Shown: piece after piece, positions 56,566-64,000 of the stretch
Layout of the letters: each line of letters starts with the position of its first letter
Position numbering within the stretch: the stretch's first letter is position 1
NCBI GenBank assembly: GCA_963702535.1
Contig: CAVPDG010000022.1
Location: forward strand, 124,001 to 188,000
Reading direction: 5' to 3'
Source: CAVPDG01 sp963702535
GTDB lineage: Bacteria > Chloroflexota > Anaerolineae > Anaerolineales > UBA4823
DNA length: 64,000 nt
Position numbers and translations under genes: made by a program
Notes under the pieces: model-generated
The model's input: the letters and a program-made list of their open reading frames with translations, nothing else
Told to the model about the DNA's origin: nothing
Database searches by the model: none

Positions 56566-56615
56566 GCGCCTTTCACAACCTGGAAAGCTGCGAGTGAAAG
56601 GCGCTGTTATTTCTT
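56566..56615 (+). terminator. Rho-independent terminator after the FHA gene
   Basis: GCGCCTTTCAC and GTGAAAGGCGC form an 11-bp perfect stem, followed on the plus strand by TGTTATTTCTT. It sits between convergent genes and overlaps the last codons of the peptidase-like gene. Confidence 0.65.
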
Positions 56616-58113
56616 GTCGCTGGCAACTACAGCTTGCAAGGCTGCGTCAACCACGTCCAACAGTTGCCCGGCGCGCAGGTAATCGCCCGCGCGCAGCCGC
56701 TCATCAGCCGCCACCAGGAGCGTCTCAATGGCAATATTCTCCGGGGCGGATGGATGACGCAAGTAATCCGCCACAATTCCCCGCTCGCGCATCTGCTGGC
56801 TATCCAGGAGCCAGGCGGTCAGGTAATAAGCTGAAGGGTCGAGCGCCTGCTGGTAGCGCCGGACAGTGTCATAGAAGCGGACGCTCAGGTGCACGTCCTC
56901 TTCCCAGCGAGGTTCAACCGGTTGCTCACTCAAATGTTGGAGGAAATCATTCTCCAGCTCTCCCAACGTCAGCTGGAAGTGCTGCAACAATGCCGCGTTG
57001 ATCGCAGCCGCCTGGCTATCATTCCCTTCCACGGGATGGATATCTCTGTAGAACTGGTAAAAGGCGTCTTTTCCCCAACGCTCAACCATGTATTCTGTCA
57101 GGGCGCCGGCTTCCAGATAGCCGATCTCATGCTGAGATGGATAGAAACGTTCCATCAACGGCGCCAGAGGGAGGTACAGACCCTGGTCGAGCAGCGCCGC
57201 GGCGCGTGGGATTAATGGCTCCGGCTTGAAGTGACCTCCACTTAAATACACAGCCAGACCTTCTATGAAAAAGGTGGGTCTGAGATCACCTCCTAGCTGG
57301 CTATCCAGCTTATGCACCAGCTCGTGGTGCAGCACAATCTCAGCGCTGCTGCCGGCGTAGTTGCCCTCCAGGTACGAGATCGAGATTTCATCATCGGCAA
57401 AACCGCCGTGTCCCAAGACGCGTGGCAGGAAGACAACGCCTACCTTTTTTTCATAGCTTGCCTCTAGTTGCTGGCTGACGCTCTCGGCTTGCTCATCCAC
57501 CATGTTGAGCAATTTTCCAAGATCTTTTTCTGCCAATGTGCCCGTGATGTATTCGAGCGAGCAGCAATCGTTAGCTGCAGAAGCCCAAGACCCCGTGGGC
57601 GCCGTACCGGGCAGCAGGCTGAGCGTTTCGGTCCAGGTCGGTCCCTCGGGGAGGATAGAAAGCTGCGCGAGGTAATCGCCGGGATGTAATCCACTGGTGT
57701 CCCACGCCCACTCGAAGGTCGCCTGCGCCCTGCCGGCGATACCGAAAGGCTTAAATCCCTGCGCTCCCAGGTTTGTTCTTTCCCGATCATCGATCTCGAT
57801 CTGGACTGGTCCGTCCCTCCATTGGCACTCCCTCCGGAGCAATGATCTCGAAGCTGACTTGATCACCCGGGTACAGGCCATCGTCGGGATGAGTGCGTAC
57901 CGTAAATGCCTGCGCTGTGAGTGGTGAAACCGTTTCTATCGCAGGAAAAAAAGCAGGCGTAGGAGCGACGGAGGTGGAGGTGGGAACGGAGGTGTTGGTT
58001 GGGTTGGGAAGCGGAGTCGCAAGGGTGACCGAAATTCCGGTACCGAATGGGATAACCTGGCAGGCTGAGAGCAGGATAGCCAGGATGAAAACTGCGAATA
58101 ATTGGCGGCGCAT
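56607..58113 (-). CDS. Peptidase-MA-like gluzincin lipoprotein, frame interrupted
   Basis: The N-terminus is a lipoprotein signal (LFAVFILAILLSAC), followed by a Thr/Pro stalk and a beta domain (DDGLYPGDQVSFEI). After the break near 57812 the frame continues as VQIEIDDRERTN and then a metalloprotease domain with HHELVHKLDSQ, the HExxH zinc motif, and a downstream FFIEGLAVYLSGG, the third ligand Glu. A helical C-terminus follows. About 500 residues. The substrate is unknown. This type of secreted lipoprotein is frequent in Chloroflexota. Confidence 0.75.
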
Positions 58114-58270
58114 AGGTGGTATTATAGCCGCCGGGATCCACGGGGAGCGGGCTATTAATCAGGTTCTCACCGAGTCTTGCCGGATGAACACCCCTGGTAC
58201 AATTACTTGAAGATCGATACTTGGCTTGCACGTGCGGCAAGGCTTTAGGGTAAGGGAGCAATGGTCGGTG

Positions 58271-59510
58271 ATGAAACCTTCGTCTGATTGCGTAATAACC
58301 CTCTCGGATCTGGTTTATGGAGGAGATGCATTTGGCAGGCTGGGGGATGGACGCGCCGTATTCGTCCCATTTGCGATGCCCGGTGAGATAGTCAGGATCA
58401 AGATCGTAGATGAAAAACCTCGCTACGTGTTGGCTAGTTTGGAGGAGATCATCCTCCCTAGCGAGCACCGCGTCACGCCGCGCTGCAGCCATTTTGGAGC
58501 TTGCGGGGGCTGTCACTACCAGCATTTGTCTTACGCATCGCAAATCGCTGCCAAATCGACAATACTGGTGGACCAGTTGCTGCGCATTGGAAAGCTGAAG
58601 GCTGTCCCGATCTTGCCTGTCATCCCTTCAGTGGAAGAGTGGAAGTACCGCAATTATGTCCAGTTCCACTTATCCCCTGATGGAAAGTTGGGATTCAGCC
58701 GAGCGCGGTCGAACGAGATCATCCCCATCGTAGAATGTCATTTACCCCAACCGCCCCTGGATGAGCTCTGGTCATTATTGGACTTCGAGCCGGGAGCCGG
58801 AGTCGAGCGGGTGGGGTTGAGGCGGGGTGAGGAAGATGATCTCCAGATTGTATTAGAGAGTAGCTCAGGAAGGTTGCCTGACTTTTCGGTGGAGGAGTTA
58901 GGCGCCTCGGTTGTCCACGTGATGGGGGATAGCCGGATCGTGTTATCCGGAAGCGACTATACCTGGATGCGTATTAAAGACAGGTTGTTCAAGGTATCTG
59001 CTGCTACGTTCTTCCAGGTGAATTCGCAAGTAGCTGAAAAGATGGTGGATGCCGTATTGCATGCACTGCCGGATGGGAAGAATCTGACGATCCTGGAAGT
59101 GTACAGTGGAGCAGGCTTGTTTAGCGCATTTCTGGCTGAGAGGGCGGAGAAACTGGTTGCCATCGAGTTCTTCGAGCTCAGCGTGTGAGGATTTCTCGTA
59201 TAACCTGGATGAGTTCGATCAGGTTGAGCTCTACGAAGCACCCGCGGAGGCTGTGATCCCTCTGCTGGAGATCCGACCCGATGTAGTCCTGGTCGATCCC
59301 CCGCGGAATGGCTTGTTACGACCGGTGTTACAAGGGATATTGAGGTTGAGACCGGTGTGGATATTCTACATCTCTTGTGATCCGGCGACGCTGGCACGCG
59401 ATGCAGGATACATCGCTAATGGGGGATATAAGCTGCAAGCTGTTTATCCTTTCGATATGTTTCCGCAGACATACCACATTGAAAGTCTCAGTATCTGGAA
59501 GCTCGGTTAG
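58271..59510 (+). CDS. RNA (uracil-5-)-methyltransferase, RlmD/TrmA family, frame interrupted
   Basis: An N-terminal TRAM-like domain is followed by four cysteines (CSHFGACGGCHYQH region plus an upstream Cys) for a [4Fe-4S] cluster, the SAM site ILEVYSGAGLFSAFLA, DPPRNGLL and the catalytic Cys in YISCDPATLARD. It methylates C5 of specific uridines in rRNA or tRNA. The frame breaks near 59175, where VAIE should join SSSACEDFSYNLDEFD. GTG 58268 or ATG 58271 is the likely start. Confidence 0.82.
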
Positions 59511-59606
59511 CCGCAAGTATCTTTTCTAATCTTAAACACCTTGACGAATTCAACGCATCCTTGATATTATTAGAACATAAGTTCTGTTTCGGAAAGGTGG
59601 CAGGAT

Positions 59607-60374
59607 ATGTCTCTGGATATTCTATCTAGAATAAAAACAAATCTAAACAAGTCTGGTAATTTCAGCATGCCAGAAGATTACGGGGTGCTGATCGAGGAAC
59701 AACTACCTGCATCTTATTCTGTTGCATTGAATCCGTATGATCTTTTCCAACCCATGCCTGCTTATACAACCGTTTTGGGAATATGCGAAGACGGATTGCC
59801 ATTGGTTCTTGATATGAACGACCCGGATGCCGGTGCCATATTGATCTCTGGACGACGTCATACCGGTAAGTGCGAGCTTATGAAATCAATTTTATACTCA
59901 GCCTGCTCAACCAACAATGCGGATCAGTTATATTTTTACATGATATCCCCACAACCAGGGGACCAAATTGGATTAAACCAATTAGCGCATTGTTATGGTG
60001 TGCTCTCTTCTTATGATAAGGCGGCTTGCGAATTAATCTACGATCTTGCGGGACTGGTAGAACAGCGCAAGAGTGGGCGCCATTTAGGCGCTAAATGTAT
60101 CCTGGCTATCGATGACTTGTATGAGTTGATCAAGCATCAAGATTATGATGTGTTGAACCATCTCAAGTGGCTTTTTCGTTATGGTGCAAGTAACGGGATA
60201 TGGTTGATCTCCACAGTCGACGACGAGCGCCAAAATTTGATCGAGCATGATCTTCTGGCTGAGCAAAAGACTCGGATACTAACCGGAACCGGGCGCAGTT
60301 TACTGCCAGAACAAGCGGCAACGTCTCATTCGGAGGATCAGCCTGACCACATACAAGACTCGGATCGGCAATGA
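59607..60374 (+). CDS. FtsK/HerA-like mini P-loop ATPase
   Basis: The 255-residue protein has a Walker A-like ISGRRHTGKCELM and a Walker B CILAIDDLYELI, with a hydrophobic core like the FtsK/SpoIIIE ATPase fold. Downstream, WLISTVDDERQN and LTGTGRSLLPEQ resemble sensor regions. The usual Ser/Thr after GK in the P-loop is Cys here, which may weaken Mg coordination. The N-terminal FtsK parts and the gamma domain are absent. The gene is AT-richer than the surroundings and is followed by a small unknown gene. Function is not known. Confidence 0.65.
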   Translation: MSLDILSRIKTNLNKSGNFSMPEDYGVLIEEQLPASYSVALNPYDLFQPMPAYTTVLGICEDGLPLVLDMNDPDAGAILISGRRHTGKCELMKSILYSACSTNNADQLYFYMISPQPGDQIGLNQLAHCYGVLSSYDKAACELIYDLAGLVEQRKSGRHLGAKCILAIDDLYELIKHQDYDVLNHLKWLFRYGASNGIWLISTVDDERQNLIEHDLLAEQKTRILTGTGRSLLPEQAATSHSEDQPDHIQDSDRQ

Positions 60375-60441
60375 TTGGATCAACTTCTGGTTGCCCTCTG
60401 CCGGTTATTAGTTGCGCATCAAAATACAGGAGGGTGTCCCC

Positions 60442-60708
60442 ATGAATATCGGAATGCTCTGGTTCGACAACGATGCAAAGACAGAACTCTCAATTAAAAT
60501 CGAGCGCGCGGCCTTTTACTACCATGAAAAATATGGTAAAAAACCGAATGTTTGCTTCGTTAACCCCAGCATGTTGAAATCAGAAACCGCTGAAACCACC
60601 GGTAAAACTGTCGTCCGCGGCGAGATTGAACTGCGCACGTCCAAATCAGTCCTGCCCAACCATTTCTGGATCGGCGTCAACGGAAATCTTTCACAGGCGA
60701 GCTCGTAA
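60442..60708 (+). CDS. Small protein of unknown function
   Basis: ATG 60442 follows CAGGAGGGTGTCCCC, a strong ribosome-binding site. The 88 residues start NIGMLWFDNDAKTELSIKIE and include YYHEKYGKKPNVCFVNPSM, a compact alpha/beta pattern with many charged residues and no signal or TM segment. I do not recognise the family. It lies 67 bases after the FtsK-like gene, so both are probably co-transcribed. Its 3' end overlaps the convergent holA gene by 32 bases. Confidence 0.7.
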   Translation: MNIGMLWFDNDAKTELSIKIERAAFYYHEKYGKKPNVCFVNPSMLKSETAETTGKTVVRGEIELRTSKSVLPNHFWIGVNGNLSQASS

Positions 60709-61662
60709 ATCTGGCAACAAACGTATCCAGCGCAAGGTTGTCGTCTATCTCACCCAACTTGATCCGCTCATCCAGTTCAACCAGCTGGTGGTAGATATAC
60801 TCCAGGGAAGACATCGAAAATATACGCGCCTGCGACCATATCTTATTGGCTACAAATTCAGGAATCGCGAACTGGCGCGCCAAATCACTTACCTTCCTCG
60901 ATTATCTATCAGCTCGCGAGCCACCAGGATCATTCGGAACTGGCGGATCATCAGCTGAAACAGAGATAACGCCTCCCGTTCTTCGAGCAATCTCGCCATC
61001 AACGCAGAAGCCTTCTTGCCATCCCGATTCCCGAGCGCATCCACCATCGCAAAAACGTTCCCCTGCGCAATAGAAACACATACTGCCTCAACATCCTCAG
61101 CTTCAACACGACGCGCGTTATTTACATACGTGATTAATTTGATGATCTCCTGATACGCCTGGCGGCTATCCTCCCCCACCAGGCTAGCAAGTATTGCCGC
61201 TGCCTGTGGAGTGATCTTTCCACCGGCGAGCTTGACTTGATCCTGGATGTACCTTTCCATCTCGTGTCCTTTTTTTAGACCGAAATAGACAACAGAGTTT
61301 TCCCCACCATTCTTCCTGAACCATTCCAACAGCCAGTGATCCCTGTCTAATTTCTGGGGCTCAACCAGCACCAGCTCCGTAGATCCGGGCAAATCGGCGA
61401 GCGCTTGGAGAAATTGTTTGCGGGCTGGCTGGGCTTGGAAACGCCCCGCCGCCAGGCTCAACACAACCAGGCGGCGACTGGCGAACAATGGCAAAGAGAA
61501 TATTGTCCCTTTTAATTCCTCTAACGAAATCGAGCGCCCATCCAGGCGGCTTACATTGAAAATCCTCTCGCCCGGCGCTCCGTAACCGTCCTCCAACGCC
61601 TGCAATTTTTGAGCGATGCCAAAATCGTCTTCACCCCAAAACAAGCGCAAAATCCCGCTCAT
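60677..61662 (-). CDS. holA: DNA polymerase III delta subunit, frame interrupted
   Basis: The N-terminal part (LRLFWGEDDFGIAQKLQALE, FSLPLFASRRLVVL, LVLVEPQKLD) and the middle AAA+-like and helical domains (DALGNRDGKKASALMARLLEE, LFQLMIRQFRMILVARELID) are those of the clamp-loader delta subunit. The frame breaks near 60885. One added A joins NRGKVSDLARQFAIPEF to the C-terminal helices. Repaired length of about 328 residues is normal. It loads the sliding clamp as part of the replicase. Confidence 0.85.
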
Positions 61663-61666
61663 TTCC

Positions 61667-62191
61667 TCATCCCTTCGTCCTGATCCGGTGCGCCATCCAA
61701 CGCCCTCTCCGACCGGACGTGATCGAGATGATTTCCAGCCCGCCTGGATCTCCAGAGGTCGTCACCTCCCGCTGCAATACCAATCCCATGGGTTTCGCCA
61801 GGATCAAAGCCAGGATGGATAATGTCGCCGCGAGCGGCAGGCGCTCCAGGCGATCGCGCAAACCGTTACGCCTACCGGAGAACGCCACGAAACCAGCCAA
61901 GCCAGCCAATATCCCCGCAGTAACGAAATTCGTGCCGCAGTTGGGATGGATCGCCAGCTTGCGCTCGCCAGCTTTAAGGCGCGCTAATGCCTGCTCAATT
62001 ACATCGCCGACCTCCTCTCGCGAGGCGTCACCGATGATCCAAAATCCCCCGGCGTCGGAATGCCCAGAAAAAGCCCGCCCCGGAAAGCGCTGCGAGAGCA
62101 GATGCAGGCTGGCATGCTCCAGCCCGTGATTACGGCGGATGCGCGAGAGATAGGGCGTCTCCAAGATGTTCGTCAAACCAGATGAATTCAT
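61667..62191 (-). CDS. DUF6391-like membrane-associated protein
   Basis: ATG 62191 with GGGGAGCG upstream gives about 174 residues. RRNHGLEHASLHLLSQR, GRAFSGHSDAGGFWI and KLAIHPNCGTNFV are the conserved blocks of this family, known from Cyanobacteria and Chloroflexota. Two hydrophobic segments follow (TAGILAGLAGFVAF, LAATLSILALILAKPMG). Function is unknown. It lies four bases upstream of holA. Confidence 0.7.
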   Translation of the reverse strand: MNSSGLTNILETPYLSRIRRNHGLEHASLHLLSQRFPGRAFSGHSDAGGFWIIGDASREEVGDVIEQALARLKAGERKLAIHPNCGTNFVTAGILAGLAGFVAFSGRRNGLRDRLERLPLAATLSILALILAKPMGLVLQREVTTSGDPGGLEIISITSGRRGRWMAHRIRTKG

Positions 62192-62362
62192 AGCTCGCTC
62201 CCCAGTAAGATTGTTACAAACTAACTCCAGCAATTCCTTCAGGCTGATTTTACCATCCCACCACAGATCGAGTCTTCGATCTGCCCAGATCCAAAATAAA
62301 ACGGCGTGACCATCCCGCTGGCTGATCACACCGCCGACCATCCTCCAGAATATTTGTTACAG

Positions 62363-63085
62363 TCAACTAGGCACCGAAGGTACAACCGGGGTTTGTTCCT
62401 GGATGGGGTTACTGGCAATCGCCAATGAGAATCCCGCATACATCAGGACCACACCCATCAACTCACTGAGGTATAGCCAATCTACCAATCCGAGGCGCAA
62501 GAAGGAGCCCGCCATAGCCGGCATCAACGCGCCGGTCGCAATCAGGATATTGCCGAGCATGCGATTGAGCAGGATCTTTTTCCGCCAGAACAGCCACGCG
62601 GAATAGAGCGCTCCGCCAACCAGGGTAATCGTGCCGTAAATATTCAGGATGATCGTCAGCGCCACGATTGCCGTGTTGCGAGTGAGCATGTCCTTATACT
62701 GGGCGGAGACAGGCTGAGTGACGTCGAAAGAGTTGGCTGCCGGGGTAAGTGGAGCGAAAAATACCAGCATGGCAGCCGCGACGGAAGTCACTGCCAGGAT
62801 CACCATCAGCGTCGTCGCCACCCGGCGCTTGCGCACCAGCAGGTACACCGATCCCTGTCCAAGCCAGGCCGCGGTCAGCATGGCGCCCGTAAGATACCAT
62901 ACGCGTAATGCCAGCGGGCTGAAGGTGAAGGATAAAATCACCTCGGTGAGCGTCCCAAGACCGTAGAATACCAGACCGATCCCCCACATCAGCAGGTGTG
63001 GACCCTGTTTAAAACGATACCGGTTGAAAACCGCAGCAGCGAAAGCGAATGACACGATCGTAGACAGGATCGATAGATAGTGCAT
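62363..63085 (-). CDS. Seven-TM membrane protein of unknown function
   Basis: The 240-residue protein has about seven hydrophobic segments: ILSTIVSFAFAAAVF, LLMWGIGLVFYGLGTL, WYLTGAMLTAAWLGQGSVYLL, TLMVILAVTSVAAAMLVFF, IVALTIILNIYGTITLVGG, ILIATGALMPAMAGSFL and LMGVVLMYAGFSLAI. It lacks any visible catalytic motif. The layout resembles the 7TM sensor part of the kinase at 50040, but it stands alone with no signalling domain. Confidence 0.7.
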   Translation of the reverse strand: MHYLSILSTIVSFAFAAAVFNRYRFKQGPHLLMWGIGLVFYGLGTLTEVILSFTFSPLALRVWYLTGAMLTAAWLGQGSVYLLVRKRRVATTLMVILAVTSVAAAMLVFFAPLTPAANSFDVTQPVSAQYKDMLTRNTAIVALTIILNIYGTITLVGGALYSAWLFWRKKILLNRMLGNILIATGALMPAMAGSFLRLGLVDWLYLSELMGVVLMYAGFSLAIASNPIQEQTPVVPSVPS

Positions 63086-63129
63086 GCCAGCCTCCGGTAT
63101 TTTTGGATGGGAACACTCGCCGGGTGCAA

Positions 63130-63285
63130 TCAGCCCGCCGGCAGTATTCCTAGTACGGACAGTAGAACAAAGGCAACCGTCAAAACCAGCGCCAATAATA
63201 GCAAACCCAATATCAGGGGAACAAGGCGCTCAACCCACCTGGAAGGAGTAAACCGCTTGCTACTGCGACTTTTCTGGCTGCTCAT
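63130..63285 (-). CDS. Small single-pass membrane protein
   Basis: A 51-residue frame starts at ATG 63285, overlapping the HTH gene stop by ATGA. It has a basic head (SSQKSRSSKRFTPSRWVERL) and one long TM segment (VPLILGLLLLALVLTVAFVLL) ending LGILPAG. The overlap with the upstream stop supports it being a real, translationally coupled gene. Function is unknown. Confidence 0.65.
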   Translation of the reverse strand: MSSQKSRSSKRFTPSRWVERLVPLILGLLLLALVLTVAFVLLSVLGILPAG

Positions 63286-63920
63286 CGGTTGCTGCTGCGC
63301 TCCAGGGCATCATAGGTTTCCAGCAGTGCAAGCAGGATTTGGTCTGTGAAGGATGTGATCTTGCGGAACATACCGCTCCAGGCGTCCGGCGAGCTCACCG
63401 AGGCTGCCGCATACATGGAAAGCATCGAATCGATCAAAACGTTGCGGAAGAAGAGAAAAGCGCTGGCAGAGTCAGCCACGCTCAGACCGAAGCGCCGGCC
63501 TCGTGAAGCATATTCATAGCCAATGGCGTGCGCTTCGGCGTCGGACGTTTCGCTTCCGGATGCCAGGAAGGCGATCAGCCCTTGCAGCAGCGTGCGGCTG
63601 CTTTGCCGGTACTGCTCGCGCGCCTCGCCGTCGAGCTTGACGTACCACTTCTCCATCTGCAGGCGACCCTCGCTGATCTGCACGCGCGTGTTCCTCAATG
63701 CCTTCTGAATGACAATGTCATGCTCGCTGGCAGCGCCGCTGCGCTGCGACTGGAGCCATAGGTCCACCTCGCTACGCAGGTAGCGGCGGTGCCCACCCTG
63801 GGTTCTGTGCACCGGAAACGTACCCTGGTTAGACCAGTTGCGCACCGTGCTGGGGTGGACGCCGAGGATTTCTGCAACCTGGCTCAGATTGAGCCACTCT
63901 TTGGTGGTATGTGAGTCCAT
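63282..63920 (-). CDS. Excisionase/MerR-type HTH regulator with C-terminal helical domain
   Basis: Residues 8-58 form a winged-helix DNA-binding domain of the excisionase/MerR kind (WLNLSQVAEILGVHPSTVRNWSNQGTFPVHRTQGGHRRYLRSEVD region). The remaining 150 residues are helical (EAREQYRQSSRTLLQGLIAFLAS, SAFLFFRNVLIDSML), like RsbRD- or photoreceptor-associated sensor domains seen in similar regulators. No phage gene is near, so it is more likely a transcription factor than an excisionase. The 80 bases beyond it to the window end show no gene. Confidence 0.75.
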   Translation of the reverse strand: MDSHTTKEWLNLSQVAEILGVHPSTVRNWSNQGTFPVHRTQGGHRRYLRSEVDLWLQSQRSGAASEHDIVIQKALRNTRVQISEGRLQMEKWYVKLDGEAREQYRQSSRTLLQGLIAFLASGSETSDAEAHAIGYEYASRGRRFGLSVADSASAFLFFRNVLIDSMLSMYAAASVSSPDAWSGMFRKITSFTDQILLALLETYDALERSSNR

Positions 63921-64000
63921 GCTGTCCTGGATTCTTCCGCACTAATCCGTGGCGATTGCCGCCCTCTCAACAATGGAGGTAGCCTGCGCCTGCTGGCGAA

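Noticed and set aside
63282..63920. Prophage excisionase
   Set aside because: The HTH is of excisionase/MerR type, but the long helical C-terminal domain and the absence of integrase or phage genes argue for a transcription factor.

Overview
The window looks like a chromosomal segment of an anaerobic Chloroflexota bacterium, probably Anaerolineae. This is inferred from gene content only: lipoproteins with Pro/Thr-rich stalks, large 7TM/PAS/GAF hybrid kinases, a peptidase-MA-like lipoprotein, a DUF6391-type protein, GC-rich coding sequence, and abundant Hdr-, hydrogenase- and formate-dehydrogenase-type redox genes without any visible methanogenesis gene. No rRNA, tRNA or CRISPR array was recognised.

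Layout. 1-3.7 kb (+): the end of a TPR-like gene, a lipoprotein, an mtaB-type tRNA methylthiotransferase, a HIT protein and a dipeptide-epimerase-like enolase-superfamily enzyme. 3.7-9.6 kb (-): a MoaD-like protein, an RraA-like protein and a tungsten-type aldehyde ferredoxin oxidoreductase (AOR), preceded by an ABC-transporter remnant, a class III aminotransferase and a GntR/FCD regulator with a clear promoter and operator. 9.7-12.9 kb (-): an adenosine-specific kinase-like protein, a thioredoxin-reductase-like flavoprotein without the CxxC, and malic enzyme behind a long hairpin-rich leader.

12.9-37.7 kb (-) is the core: about 18 nearly contiguous genes forming a soluble electron-transfer supercluster. 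In transcription order these are a group 3b-like [NiFe] hydrogenase (beta, gamma, delta, alpha), its maturation protease, a receiver-plus-kinase protein, HdrC, HdrB, a 1,530-residue HdrA-GltD-HdrA fusion, MvhD, an FdhB/FrhB-like protein, HdrA, an HdrCB fusion, another HdrA, another FdhB-like protein, a dicluster ferredoxin, an FrdB-like protein, an acyl-CoA dehydrogenase, a third FdhB-like protein and an FrdA-like flavoprotein. My inference is that H2 or NAD(P)H electrons are bifurcated or confurcated through Hdr modules towards ferredoxin and an acyl-CoA or fumarate-type acceptor.

37.9-41.6 kb (-) holds two OmpR-family regulators and a sensor kinase upstream of the hydrogenase. 41.4-43.8 kb is an AT-richer patch: a HEPN/MNT toxin-antitoxin pair between two near-identical copies of the kinase 5' end, then an endonuclease/exonuclease/phosphatase-like lipoprotein. 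43.8-49.8 kb (-) has an acetyltransferase, a 2OG-Fe(II) oxygenase-like protein and an NAD-linked formate dehydrogenase (NuoEF fusion, NuoG-N-like subunit, FdhA). 50-64 kb is mixed-strand: a giant hybrid kinase, recO, lipB, an FHA protein, a peptidase-like lipoprotein, an RNA m5U methyltransferase, an FtsK-like mini-ATPase with a small unknown protein, holA, DUF6391, membrane proteins and an HTH regulator.

Caution: more than 20 otherwise intact genes are broken by single-base frameshifts, many at short homopolymers. This is more consistent with uncorrected assembly indels than with mass pseudogenisation, so interrupted genes are annotated as whole loci with the break noted.
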